Both the position numbers and the translations under genes were made by a program. 64,000 nt of DNA from Streptomyces sp. A1136 (GTDB lineage: Bacteria > Actinomycetota > Actinomycetes > Streptomycetales > Streptomycetaceae), in contig NZ_SSBJ01000035.1 in the NCBI RefSeq assembly GCF_004795055.1, forward strand, positions 1-64,000, given 5' to 3'. Shown here piece by piece: positions 34,232 through 44,403 of the stretch (within the stretch, counting starts at the first letter, position 1; every line of letters starts with the position of its first letter). The notes beneath the pieces were generated by a model that saw only the letters and a list, made by a program, of their open reading frames with translations, made no database searches and was not told where the DNA came from.

Positions 34232-34591
34232 GTGGATCGTGTCGCGCTGCGCGGCCTCAAGGCTCGCGGGCACCATGGCGTCTTCCCCCGGGAACGCGAG
34301 GAAGGCCAGACCTTCATCGTCGACCTGGTGCTGCACATCGACGCCCGTCCCGCGGCGGCCGACGACGACCTGGCCAAGACCGTGCACTACGGAGTGGTGG
34401 CCGAGGAAGTCGTCGACGTGGTCCAGGGAGAGCCGGTCGACCTGATCGAGACCCTCGCCGAGCGGATCGCCCAGCAGTGCCTCAAGCACGAAGCGGTGGC
34501 GCAGGTCGAGGTCGTCGTCCACAAGCCGGACGCGCCGATCACCGTCCCCTTCGACGACGTGACCATCACGATCACCCGGAGCCGCGCATGA
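34232..34591 (+). CDS. folB: Dihydroneopterin aldolase
   Basis: 119-aa homo-octameric enzyme converting 7,8-dihydroneopterin to 6-hydroxymethyl-dihydropterin and glycolaldehyde. Signatures: VALRGLKARGHHGVFPRER, with the conserved active-site segment HHGVFPxE; FIVDLVLHIDARPAAADDDL; DLAKTVHYGVVAEEV; and PVDLIETLAERIAQ. The GTG at 34232 follows AACAGGAG at proper spacing; another GTG 9 nt earlier would lack spacing. The stop overlaps folK (ATGA), so both are coupled. Confidence 0.95.
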   Translation: MDRVALRGLKARGHHGVFPREREEGQTFIVDLVLHIDARPAAADDDLAKTVHYGVVAEEVVDVVQGEPVDLIETLAERIAQQCLKHEAVAQVEVVVHKPDAPITVPFDDVTITITRSRA

Positions 34592-35196
34592 ACAACGGAC
34601 TGAACGCCCAGAGCGACCCCACCGTCCAGCCCGTGCCCGCGTCGGTGGTGGAGACGGTCGACGCGGCGGACACGACCCTGTCCAACCCGAAATGGGCCGT
34701 CATCGCGCTGGGCGCGAACCTCGGCAACCGCCTGGAGACCCTCCAGGGCGCCATCGACGCCCTCGGCGACACCCCGGGCCTGCGGGTCAAGGCCGTCTCC
34801 CCGGTGTACGAGACCGAGCCCTGGGGCGTCGCGCCCGGCTCGCAGCCCTCGTACCTCAACGCGGTCATCACCGTGAAAACCACCCTGCCCCCCTCCTCGC
34901 TGCTGGAGCGCGGGCACGCCATCGAAGAGGCCTTCGACCGGGTCCGCGAGGAGCGCTGGGGGCCGCGCACGATCGACGTCGACATCGTGGCGTACGCCGA
35001 CGTGGTCTCCGACGACCCCGTCCTCACCCTCCCCCACCCCCGCGCCCACCAGCGGGCGTTCGTGCTCGCGCCCTGGCACGACATCGACCCCGAGGCACGG
35101 CTCGCGGGCCGCGGGGAGATCTCCGCGCTGCTGGCCGGAATCGGCCTGAGCGGTGTCGCGCCGCGCCCGGACCTGGAACTCCACCTCCCCGAGTAG
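34588..35196 (+). CDS. folK: 2-Amino-4-hydroxy-6-hydroxymethyldihydropteridine pyrophosphokinase
   Basis: 202 aa, transfers pyrophosphate from ATP to hydroxymethyl-dihydropterin, giving the FolP substrate. Contains ALGANLGNRLETLQ, VSPVYETEPWGVAPGSQPSYLNAV, the ERWGPRTIDVDIVAYAD loop with the two Asp that hold magnesium, and LTLPHPRAHQRAFVLAPWHD. An extra ~35 residues at the N-terminus (to about TLSNPKWAVI) are not part of the usual enzyme. The ATG overlaps the folB stop. Confidence 0.95.
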   Translation: MNNGLNAQSDPTVQPVPASVVETVDAADTTLSNPKWAVIALGANLGNRLETLQGAIDALGDTPGLRVKAVSPVYETEPWGVAPGSQPSYLNAVITVKTTLPPSSLLERGHAIEEAFDRVREERWGPRTIDVDIVAYADVVSDDPVLTLPHPRAHQRAFVLAPWHDIDPEARLAGRGEISALLAGIGLSGVAPRPDLELHLPE

Positions 35197-35249
35197 TCGT
35201 TAGCCTGTTCAATGCTGACGAAACGGCTCAGAAAGCGGGGAACGGGCAC

Positions 35250-35738
35250 GTGAAGCAACTGAGGCCGGCGGTCCTGGCGGGCATCTTCGTGGTCGCCGGG
35301 GTGCTGTCCTGGGCGGGCGCCCGGCTGTGGAACGCGTACGGCACCCTGCCGGGCGTCCCCCTGGCCGCGCCCGTCGTCCTCGCGGTGATCGCGGTGATCC
35401 TCTTCGCGACGGGGCTGTCGATGCGCACCCGTCTGAAGGCGCAGCGCGAGCGCCGCCCGGGCGCGAAGGGGGTCGAGCCCCTGATGGCGGCCCGCGCGGT
35501 CGTCTTCGGGCAGGCCAGCGCCCTGGTCGCGGCCCTGGTGGCCGGCATGTACGGAGGCGTCGGCGTGTTCTTGCTGACCGACTCCCTCGACGTGCCCGCC
35601 CGGCGCGACCAGGCCTGGTACGCGGGCGGCTCCGTCCTGGCGGGCGCGGCGGTCATCGCGGCGGCCCTGTTCCTGGAGCACGTCCTCAAGCTCCCCGAGG
35701 ACGACGACACCACCCCCCACTCCCCGGCCCGCGCCTGA
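35250..35738 (+). CDS. DUF3180 membrane protein
   Basis: 162 aa with four membrane helices: VLAGIFVVAGVLSWAGARL, VVLAVIAVILFATGLSM, FGQASALVAALVAGMYGGVG and GGSVLAGAAVIAAALFLEHV. Such proteins follow folK in many Actinobacteria and have no known function. The GTG at 35250 (KQLRPAVLAG) has GCGGGG upstream. Last gene of the folP operon; a hairpin follows at 35747-35774. Confidence 0.86.
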   Translation: MKQLRPAVLAGIFVVAGVLSWAGARLWNAYGTLPGVPLAAPVVLAVIAVILFATGLSMRTRLKAQRERRPGAKGVEPLMAARAVVFGQASALVAALVAGMYGGVGVFLLTDSLDVPARRDQAWYAGGSVLAGAAVIAAALFLEHVLKLPEDDDTTPHSPARA

Positions 35739-35746
35739 CGCCCCCG

Positions 35747-35774
35747 CCGGGCCCGCTCCGTACGCGGGACCCGG
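35747..35774. terminator. Hairpin between convergent DUF3180 and folE genes
   Basis: CCGGGCCCGC (35747-35756) pairs with GCGGGACCCGG (35764-35774) with a single bulge and a 7-nt loop, 9 nt after the DUF3180 gene stop. Confidence 0.55.
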
Positions 35775-35859
35775 CCACTCCGGGAGGCGCGACCGGACCG
35801 GCCCCGCGCTCGGCGGCTCCAGACGGTTGCGGAACCGGCCGACGGTCGGCGAGGCCGGG

Positions 35860-36468
35860 TCAGCGGGCCATGATGAGGCTCATGGCCTCGTTCCGGGTCG
35901 CGGGGTCGCGGAGCTGGCCGCGGACCGCCGAGGTGATGGTCTTGGCGCCGGGCTTGCGCACACCGCGCATGGTCATGCACATGTGCTCGCACTCGATGAC
36001 CACGATGACGCCGCGCGGCTCCAGGATCTCCATGAGGGAGTCCGCGACCTGCGTCGTCAGCCGCTCCTGCACCTGCGGACGGCGGGCGTACACGTCCACC
36101 AGGCGGGCGAGCTTCGACAGTCCGGTGATCTTGCCGTCCATGGACGGGATGTAGCCGACGTGCGCGACACCGTGGAAGGGCACCAGGTGGTGCTCGCAGG
36201 AGCTCATCACCTCGATGTCCTTCACCAGGACCATCTCGTCGTGGCCCAGGTCGAACGTCGTCGTCAGGACCTCCTCCGGCTTCTGCCACAGGCCGGCGAA
36301 TATCTCCTTGTAGGAACGGGCCACACGCGCCGGAGTCTCCAGCAGACCCTCGCGGTCCGGGTCCTCGCCCACCGCGATCAGGAGCTCGCGCACGGCCGCC
36401 TCGGCACGCTTCTCGTCGAACGCGCCGATCGTGCCCTCGCCACCGGTCAGGGTCACTGGGTCGGTCAT
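35860..36468 (-). CDS. folE: GTP cyclohydrolase I
   Basis: 202 aa; opens GTP to dihydroneopterin triphosphate, the entry to folate synthesis. It has DPDREGLLETPARVARSYKE, the zinc-binding SSCEHHLVPFHGVAHVGYIP, GLSKLARLVDVYARRPQVQE and IECEHMCMTMRGVRK with the second zinc Cys. The ATG at 36468 follows AGGAAG. It reads with ftsH on the minus strand but is separated from it by a strong terminator at 36514-36551, so its promoter lies in 36469-36513. It is convergent with folP-folB-folK, which carry the later steps. Confidence 0.96.
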   Translation of the reverse strand: MTDPVTLTGGEGTIGAFDEKRAEAAVRELLIAVGEDPDREGLLETPARVARSYKEIFAGLWQKPEEVLTTTFDLGHDEMVLVKDIEVMSSCEHHLVPFHGVAHVGYIPSMDGKITGLSKLARLVDVYARRPQVQERLTTQVADSLMEILEPRGVIVVIECEHMCMTMRGVRKPGAKTITSAVRGQLRDPATRNEAMSLIMAR

Positions 36469-36513
36469 GTCTTCCTCGTTCCTGTGTGCACAGCGCTCGC
36501 GGGCAGGTGAAAG

Positions 36514-36551
36514 TGCCGCGCCCCCCAGGCTAGAACCTGGGGGGCGCGGCA
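36514..36551 (-). terminator. Terminator between ftsH and folE
   Basis: A perfect 16-bp stem (36514-36529 with 36536-36551; strand GCCGCGCCCCCCAGG) and a 6-nt loop, starting 30 nt past the ftsH stop. Confidence 0.9.
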
Positions 36552-36580
36552 TGCATTCCGGGGCCGGTCGGGCCCTGCGA

Positions 36581-38611
<2,031 letters not shown>

Positions 38612-38849
38612 CCATACGGGGCGCTAGGCACCCCGTCCCTCCTGCCCGTAGGTAAATGCTGCTGTGAGTAAAGACTGTTCTTCGGAATGTACCCCTGAAT
38701 TGTCACCCGCGGCCTCGTGGGACGGCTGACAGACCCGTCTTCCCCTGGTCCAACGGCGGGAAGCGCCGCCAGGTTCCCCGGGGGGCCACGGGTTTCCCCG
38801 AGGTTGCCCGGGGTGGGCGCGGGGCTCACCGCACGGTCCGTACGGCCGG

Positions 38850-39410
38850 TCAGCCGCCGTAGACGTGCGGGGCGAGCGTGCCGACGAACGGCAGGTTGCG
38901 GTACTTCTCCGCGTAGTCGAGGCCGTAGCCGACCACGAACTCGTTGGGGATGTCGAAGCCGACCCACCGGACGTCGATGGCGACCTTCGCGGCGTCGGGC
39001 TTGCGCAGCAGCGTGACGACCTCCAGCGAGGCCGGCTCGCGGGAGCCCAGGTTCGACAGCAGCCACGACAGCGTCAGGCCCGAGTCGATGATGTCCTCGA
39101 CGATCAGGACGTGCTTGCCCTTGATGTCGGTGTCCAGGTCCTTGAGGATGCGCACCACACCCGAGGACTGGGTCCCGGCGCCGTAGGAGGACACCGCCAT
39201 CCAGTCCATGGTGAGCGGGGTGGACAAGGCGCGCGCCAGGTCCGCCATCACCATCACGGCGCCCTTGAGCACACCGACGATGAGCAGGTCCTTGCCCGCG
39301 TACTCCGCGTCGATCTTCGCGGCCAGCTCCGCCAGCTTCGCGTCGATCTCTTCCTTGGTGATGAGCACCGACTGGAGGTCGTCGCCCATGTCCTTCTCGT
39401 CCACCCGCAT
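38850..39410 (-). CDS. hpt: Hypoxanthine phosphoribosyltransferase
   Basis: 186 aa; salvages hypoxanthine and guanine with PRPP. The PRPP loop VLIVEDIIDSGLTLSWLL is clear, as are VGVLKGAVMVMADLARAL, VSSYGAGTQSSG and the C-terminal VGFDIPNEFVVGYGLDYAEKYRNLP. Start ATG at 39410 (MRVDEKDMGDD) is preferred; a GTG immediately before it or an ATG at 39389 are alternatives. It follows tilS by 69 nt in the usual tilS-hpt-ftsH order. Confidence 0.95.
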   Translation of the reverse strand: MRVDEKDMGDDLQSVLITKEEIDAKLAELAAKIDAEYAGKDLLIVGVLKGAVMVMADLARALSTPLTMDWMAVSSYGAGTQSSGVVRILKDLDTDIKGKHVLIVEDIIDSGLTLSWLLSNLGSREPASLEVVTLLRKPDAAKVAIDVRWVGFDIPNEFVVGYGLDYAEKYRNLPFVGTLAPHVYGG

Positions 39411-39479
39411 CACTTTCGTCGTCGGCCGGGACTCCGGAGGTGGGTGCCCCCGGAGGACTCAGCCGCGTTTCAGCACCAA

Positions 39480-40607
39480 TCAGCCCTGCCGGATGACAAG
39501 TCTGCCACCCTGCCGCTGGGCCTCGACCCGGCCGGGCAGGTTGATGGCGCCTTGACCACGCCATCCGGTGATGAGACGGTCCACTTCCTCGATGTGACGG
39601 GCGAAGAGCGAGCCCGCGGGAGACCCGGCCGCGACCACGGCCCGGCGCAGGACCCGACGGCGGACGGCCGGGGGCAGGGCGTAGAGCTTGGCGCACTCCA
39701 GGCGGCCGTCCTCGTCGCGCACGCGGGTCTCCGCGTCGGCGGCCCAGGCATCCAGGGCGTCGGCGTCGTCGCGGGAGAGCTGGGCGGTACGGGCGAGCGC
39801 CTCCACGACCCCCTTGCCGAGCGCCTTCTCCAGGGCGGGCAGTCCCTCGTGGCGCAGCCGGGAGCGGGTGTAGGCGGGGTCGATGTTGTGCGGGTCGTCC
39901 CAGACGGGGAGGGACTGGACCATGCAGGCCTTGCGGGCGGTCTGGCGGTCGATCTGGAGAAAGGGGCGCCGGTAGCGGTGGCCGCGGCCAGGGCCGCCGG
40001 ACACTTCCGCCATTCCGGAGAGCGACCGGATTCCGGAGCCGCGGGCCAGACCCAGCAGGACGGTTTCGGCTTGATCGTCACGCGTGTGGCCGAGCAGCAC
40101 GGCGACGGCCCCGAGCCGGTCCGCGACCTCGTCCAGGGCGGCGTAGCGGGCATCGCGCGCGGCGGCCTCGGGTCCGCCGTCCCGGCCGACGCGCACGGCG
40201 ACGGACTCCACCGGGTCCAGGCGGAGCGCGGTCATGCGGGAGACGACCTCGGCGGCGCGCAGGTCGGAGCCGACCTGGAGGCCGTGGTCGACGGTGACCC
40301 CGCCGGCCCGGACGCCGAGCTTGGGGGCCTCGAAGGCGAGGGCGGAGGCGAGCGCCATGGAGTCGGCGCCGCCCGAGCACGCGACGAGGACGAGCGGCGG
40401 GACGCCGTCCGCGGGGGCCGGGATCGCACCGGACGGGTTCCGGCGGGCCGCGGCGCGGCGGCCGGTGGGGCCGTGGGCGGGATCGCCGCTCACGCTCCGG
40501 TCGCCGAGGTGGGTCGGATCGGTCGGATCGGTCAGATCGGTCAGGACGTCGTGGAGTACGCGGCGGACCGCCAGGCGTATCGCCGCGACCGCAGGATGGG
40601 GACCCAT
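39480..40607 (-). CDS. tilS: tRNA(Ile)-lysidine synthetase
   Basis: 375 aa; modifies C34 of the CAU-anticodon isoleucine tRNA to lysidine, so that it reads AUA. The PP-loop ATPase motif LVACSGGADSMALASALA is at about residues 73-90, with VTVDHGLQ, LLGHTRDDQAETVLLGLARGSG and NIDPAYTRSRLRHEGLPAL. It carries an unusual N-terminal stretch of about 70 residues containing a repetitive LTDLTDPTDPT segment encoded by 9-bp repeats. The ATG at 40607 has GAAGGG upstream. Shorter C-terminal region than E. coli TilS, as in other Actinobacteria. Confidence 0.94.
   Translation of the reverse strand: MGPHPAVAAIRLAVRRVLHDVLTDLTDPTDPTHLGDRSVSGDPAHGPTGRRAAARRNPSGAIPAPADGVPPLVLVACSGGADSMALASALAFEAPKLGVRAGGVTVDHGLQVGSDLRAAEVVSRMTALRLDPVESVAVRVGRDGGPEAAARDARYAALDEVADRLGAVAVLLGHTRDDQAETVLLGLARGSGIRSLSGMAEVSGGPGRGHRYRRPFLQIDRQTARKACMVQSLPVWDDPHNIDPAYTRSRLRHEGLPALEKALGKGVVEALARTAQLSRDDADALDAWAADAETRVRDEDGRLECAKLYALPPAVRRRVLRRAVVAAGSPAGSLFARHIEEVDRLITGWRGQGAINLPGRVEAQRQGGRLVIRQG
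40512..40547. repeat. 9-bp tandem repeat inside tilS
   Basis: Units GGTCGGATC, GGTCGGATC, GGTCAGATC and GGTCAGGAC follow one another, encoding the LTDLTDPTDPT stretch on the minus strand. The period keeps the frame, so copy number could vary without breaking the gene. Confidence 0.75.
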
Positions 40608-40718
40608 GTCCGGTGCCCTTCGTGGAGTTCGGATGCCTCGGAGGCGTGGGTGGTGCGCAGGGGTGGCGTCGGTCTGTCCGGTATCGATGGGGGCTCCGGC
40701 GAGGGCGCCCCCGGGATT

Positions 40719-40742
40719 CCGGTTGTCACTCCGGTTGTCACT
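40719..40742. repeat. Tandem 12-bp repeat upstream of tilS
   Basis: CCGGTTGTCACT occurs twice without spacer in the 289-nt gap (40608-40896) between the DUF2342 gene end and tilS, 112 nt before the tilS start. Otherwise the gap shows no gene. Confidence 0.6.
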
Positions 40743-40896
40743 CAGAGTGCGTCGATGGTGACAGAACCGAGCCGTTCCCTGAGCATCGCACGCCCTTCCA
40801 CGGCCCACGGTCCCTCGGAAGGGTGATGCTGCTTCCCCCAACGAGACAAGTTCACACCTGCCCGGTGCGGGAACACGCCCCGCACCGCGCCCCGGT

Positions 40897-42060
40897 TCAC
40901 GCCCCTTCGCTCCCGTCGCGCCCCTCGCTCCCCTTGCGGTGGACGCGGGCCACCCAGTCCGCGGGCTTGGCGATCTCCGCCTTGGTGGGCAGCGTGTTCG
41001 GGGAGGTCCAGACGCGGTTGAAGCCCTCCATCCCGACCTGACCGACGACGGCGCGGACGAACCGCTCGCCGTCGCGGTACTGGCGCATCTTCGCGTCGAG
41101 GCCCAGCAGCTTGCGCAGCGCGGCGTCGAGGCCGCCGGCGCCGCTGGCCCGGCGCTGCTGGAACTTCTCCCGGATCTCGGCCACCGAGGGCACCACCTCG
41201 GGGCCCACCCCGTCCATCACGAAGTCGGCGTGGCCCTCCAGCAGGGACATCACGGCGGTCAGCCGGGCGAGCACCTCGCGCTGCTCGGGGGTCTGTACGA
41301 GGTCCACCAGGGAGCGGCCCTCGTCGCCCTGCTCGGAGTCGGGGCGGGCGCCGGCGAAGGACTGGGCGGCCTCGCGGAGCCGTTCCAGCACGGTCATCGG
41401 GTCCATCTCGGTGGCACCGAGGAACGTCTGGATTTCGCCCTCAAGGTGGGCACGCAGCCACGGGACGGCGGTGAACTGCGTACGGTGTGTCTCCTCGTGC
41501 AGGCACACCCACAGCCGGAAGTCGTGCGGGTTCACCGCCAGTTCCCGCTCCAGGTGCACGATGTTCGGGGCGACGAGCAGCAGCCGGCCGCCGCCCTGGG
41601 CCGAGCCCGGGAGGTCGAGCGTCGGGGGCGCGAAGGTCTCGTACTGGCCGAGCACCCGGGAGGCCAGGAAGCTCAGCAGCATGCCCAGTTCGACGCCGGT
41701 GACCTTGCCGCCGAACGCGCCGAGTACGGCGCCGCCCGAGGTGTTGTCGCGGCGCTCGCGCATCTTGGCGAGCAGCGGGGCCAGCAGTTCCCGGAAGCCG
41801 GCCACGTTGGCCCGGACCCAGCCGGCCCGGTCGACGACCAGGACGGGCGTGTCGTGGACGGTGGTCCCCTCGGGCAGGGCGCCCATCATCCGGGTGAAGT
41901 CGCGCACGTGCCGTTCCGAGGTCCTGGCGTGCCCGCGCAGCTCCGCCACCACGGCCCGGGCCTCGTCCCTGCTGACCTCCGGGCCGGGCCGGACCAGCCG
42001 GGTCGCGGTCGCGACCGCGAGGTTCCAGTCGACCATCTCCGCACCACCGATGCTCGTCAT
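40897..42060 (-). CDS. DUF2342 zinc-dependent metalloprotease-like protein
   Basis: 387 aa. The central motif CLHEETHRTQF gives an HExxH-type zinc site (HEETH), followed further along by SLLEGHADFVMD, whose His or Glu may be the third ligand. Flanks include VDWNLAVATATRLVRPGPEV near the start, FGGKVTGVELGMLLSFLASR and QRRASGAGGLDAALRKLLGLD. Members are sometimes labelled as coenzyme F420 biosynthesis-associated, without experimental support known to me. The ATG at 42060 is 6 nt after TACGGT, likely leaderless. It reads together with dacB upstream and tilS downstream. Confidence 0.87.
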   Translation of the reverse strand: MTSIGGAEMVDWNLAVATATRLVRPGPEVSRDEARAVVAELRGHARTSERHVRDFTRMMGALPEGTTVHDTPVLVVDRAGWVRANVAGFRELLAPLLAKMRERRDNTSGGAVLGAFGGKVTGVELGMLLSFLASRVLGQYETFAPPTLDLPGSAQGGGRLLLVAPNIVHLERELAVNPHDFRLWVCLHEETHRTQFTAVPWLRAHLEGEIQTFLGATEMDPMTVLERLREAAQSFAGARPDSEQGDEGRSLVDLVQTPEQREVLARLTAVMSLLEGHADFVMDGVGPEVVPSVAEIREKFQQRRASGAGGLDAALRKLLGLDAKMRQYRDGERFVRAVVGQVGMEGFNRVWTSPNTLPTKAEIAKPADWVARVHRKGSEGRDGSEGA

Positions 42061-42110
42061 GCGTCAACCGTACGTGGACCGGCCCGTCCGCGGGATCCCC
42101 CCGACCTCGG

Positions 42111-43535
42111 CTACGGTGTCGCGGCCACCGTGGCCGCCAGCTTGTCCAGGCTCCGTTCGGCGGTCGGGCCGTCGGGGCCGTTCTCGCTCAGGAAGGCGAA
42201 GGCGACCAGCCGTCCGGAGGGCGCGACGACGGTCCCGGCGAGCGAGTTGACCCCGGTCAGGGTGCCCGTCTTCGCCCGCACCAGGCCCGCGGCCTGGGAG
42301 GCGCCGGCGTTGCGGGTGCGCAGCGTGCCGGTGAACCCGGCGACCGGGAGGCCGGTGAGGACCGGCCGCAGTTCGGGGCGCCGCGGGTCGGCGGCCCGGA
42401 CGAGGAGACCGGTGAGCAGGCCGCTGGTGACCTTGTCGGCGCGGTTGAGTCCGCTGCCGTCGGCGAAGCGCGTCCCGGCGGTGTCGACGCCGAGGGAGGC
42501 GAGCTTGTCGGTGACGGCCTTCTCGGCGCCCTCGAAGCTCGCGGGCTGCCCGGAGGCGAGGGCCGTCTGGCGGGCGAGGGCCTCCGCGATGTCGTTGTCG
42601 CTGTTCGTCAGCATCCGCTCGACGAGGCCGCCGAGCGGGGTGGACAGGGTGGTGGCCAGTGGCTGGGCGCCTCCGGGCGCCTTGGCTCTCGCGGGGTCGG
42701 CGGTGACCTTGATGCCGCGTTCCTTCAGCAGGGCGGCGAAGGCGCGGGCGGTGTCCCCGGCCGGGTCCGTGCTCCGCTCGACGGGGCCCGAACCGGAATC
42801 GTCGGGTCTGCCCTCGTCGGCCATCAGGGCGGCGAGGGGGGCCAGGTTGTCGTTCTTGCCGATCGGGTGGCGGGCCGGGCCGGTGTAGAGGGAGTCGTCG
42901 TAGCCGAGCGCCACGGAGTCGGTACCGGCGGCCTTGAGCGCCTGGGCGGTGTCCGCCGCGAGGGCGACGAGGCTGCCCCCGGACCCGGCGGGGCTCTTCT
43001 TCTTCGCGGTGAGCGAGGGGTCGCCGCCGCCCACCAGGACGACCTGCCCGGGGTCGGCCCCGCGGACGACCGTGGTGCGGATGCGGTACTCGGGCCCGAG
43101 GGCGGCCAGCGCGGCCGAGGCGGTGGCGATCTTGACGGTGGAGGCGGGGGTCATGGCGTCGCGCGAACCGGATTCGTACAGGACCTCGCCCGTCGCCGCG
43201 TCCACGACGGACGCGGTACGGGACGTCCCCAGGGCCGGATCGGCCAACAGGGGCTCCAGCGCGGCCGCCAATCCACCGGAACTCGACGCTCCGGCTTTGC
43301 GGGGGGTGTCCGAACCGATGGCGGAGAGCACCCAGGGCGCGCTCGGGGCGGGCTGCGGCAGCCCTCCCGCCGCGTGATCTGTGCCACCCGTGAGGCTCCA
43401 GGAGGCGGCCCTGTCCCGCTCGGCCTTACGCTGGCCGGAGTCCCACGGACCCGCGGCGGCCACCGTCGCGGCCGACAGGGCGAGGCCGGCCACGGCCGAC
43501 CCCGCGATGAGCTGCCACGTCTTGACCAGAGGCAC
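42111..43535 (-). CDS. dacB: D-alanyl-D-alanine carboxypeptidase/endopeptidase (PBP4 type)
   Basis: 474-aa class C low-molecular-weight penicillin-binding protein that trims or opens peptidoglycan cross-links outside the membrane. N-terminal signal/anchor (TWQLIAGSAVAGLALSAATVA). Active-site motifs are ASTVK (Ser nucleophile and Lys), NSDN (SxN) and AKTGTL (KTG). A domain insert between SxxK and SxN, typical of PBP4, is present. The GTG at 43535 (PLVKTWQL) is chosen by the position of the signal peptide; the AAAGGGG site is about 10 nt upstream. The next gene on this strand is the DUF2342 protein gene, 50 nt away. Confidence 0.93.
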   Translation of the reverse strand: MPLVKTWQLIAGSAVAGLALSAATVAAAGPWDSGQRKAERDRAASWSLTGGTDHAAGGLPQPAPSAPWVLSAIGSDTPRKAGASSSGGLAAALEPLLADPALGTSRTASVVDAATGEVLYESGSRDAMTPASTVKIATASAALAALGPEYRIRTTVVRGADPGQVVLVGGGDPSLTAKKKSPAGSGGSLVALAADTAQALKAAGTDSVALGYDDSLYTGPARHPIGKNDNLAPLAALMADEGRPDDSGSGPVERSTDPAGDTARAFAALLKERGIKVTADPARAKAPGGAQPLATTLSTPLGGLVERMLTNSDNDIAEALARQTALASGQPASFEGAEKAVTDKLASLGVDTAGTRFADGSGLNRADKVTSGLLTGLLVRAADPRRPELRPVLTGLPVAGFTGTLRTRNAGASQAAGLVRAKTGTLTGVNSLAGTVVAPSGRLVAFAFLSENGPDGPTAERSLDKLAATVAATP

Positions 43536-43712
43536 CTCGGACCAGCCCCTTTCGCGATCACACATATGCGTGAGGGACACTTAACCATTGCGTCTTGCCG
43601 CGAGCATGGCAGCCCACCCGACCGGGGCACCTCCCGGCGGCGGGCCGGACGCGCACGCAGGTGAATCAACGCAGTCTTCGAAGCAATGAAGCTGATCATG
43701 GAGGAGCAGGAC

Positions 43713-44207
43713 GTGGAGTTCGACGTCACCATCGAGATCCCCAAGGGTTCGCGGAACAAGTACGAGGTGGACCACGAGACCGGCCGGATCCGTCTGGACC
43801 GTCGCCTGTTCACCTCCACCAGCTACCCGGCGGACTACGGATTCGTCGAGAACACCCTGGGCGAGGACGGCGACCCGCTGGACGCCCTGGTCATCCTGGA
43901 CGAGCCGACCTTCCCGGGCTGCCTGATCAAGTGCCGCGCGATCGGCATGTTCCGCATGACGGACGAGGCGGGCGGCGACGACAAGCTGCTGTGCGTGCCG
44001 GCCTCCGACCCGCGCGTGGAGCACCTGCGCGACATCCACCACGTCTCCGAGTTCGACCGCCTGGAGATCCAGCACTTCTTCGAGGTCTACAAGGACCTGG
44101 AGCCGGGCAAGTCGGTCGAGGGCGCCAACTGGGTGGGCCGCGCCGAGGCCGAGGCCGAGATCGAGGCCTCGTACAAGCGCCTGGAGGCCCAGGGCGGCCA
44201 CCACTGA
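43713..44207 (+). CDS. ppa: Inorganic pyrophosphatase
   Basis: 164-aa soluble family I enzyme hydrolysing pyrophosphate to phosphate. It has EFDVTIEIPKGSRNKYEVDH, the metal-binding block GEDGDPLDALVILDEPTFPG, and MTDEAGGDDKLLCVP. The GTG at 43713 is chosen over an in-frame ATG at 43686 because GGAGGAG stands just before it and actinobacterial proteins start MEFDVTIEIP. Divergent from dacB; followed by a strong hairpin. Confidence 0.96.
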   Translation: MEFDVTIEIPKGSRNKYEVDHETGRIRLDRRLFTSTSYPADYGFVENTLGEDGDPLDALVILDEPTFPGCLIKCRAIGMFRMTDEAGGDDKLLCVPASDPRVEHLRDIHHVSEFDRLEIQHFFEVYKDLEPGKSVEGANWVGRAEAEAEIEASYKRLEAQGGHH

Positions 44208-44260
44208 GCACTGCGCTCGGTCGTGGGTGAGCGGGACGTCCCGCCACCCCTGTGACACCG

Positions 44261-44292
44261 CGGGCGGTGCCCCCCGAGGGGGGCGCCGCCCG
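44261..44292 (+). terminator. Terminator after ppa
   Basis: CGGGCGGTGCCCCCC (44261-44275) pairs with 44278-44292 (15 bp, one G-T pair); the 54-nt distance from the stop and the position before the next promoter fit a terminator. Confidence 0.8.
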
Positions 44293-44403
44293 TTGTCGTA
44301 TCCGCGCGCGGGCCTGTCGCGTCGTCCCCGGGGGTTCCGCTTTCGCCGGGGAGGAAACGATTCCGCATACTGATACCGCTGGTGATCACCGACTGGAGGA
44401 CGC

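Noticed and set aside
43686..43712. Nine extra residues on inorganic pyrophosphatase
   Set aside because: The GGAGGAG ribosome-binding sequence lies inside this stretch and serves the GTG at 43713.
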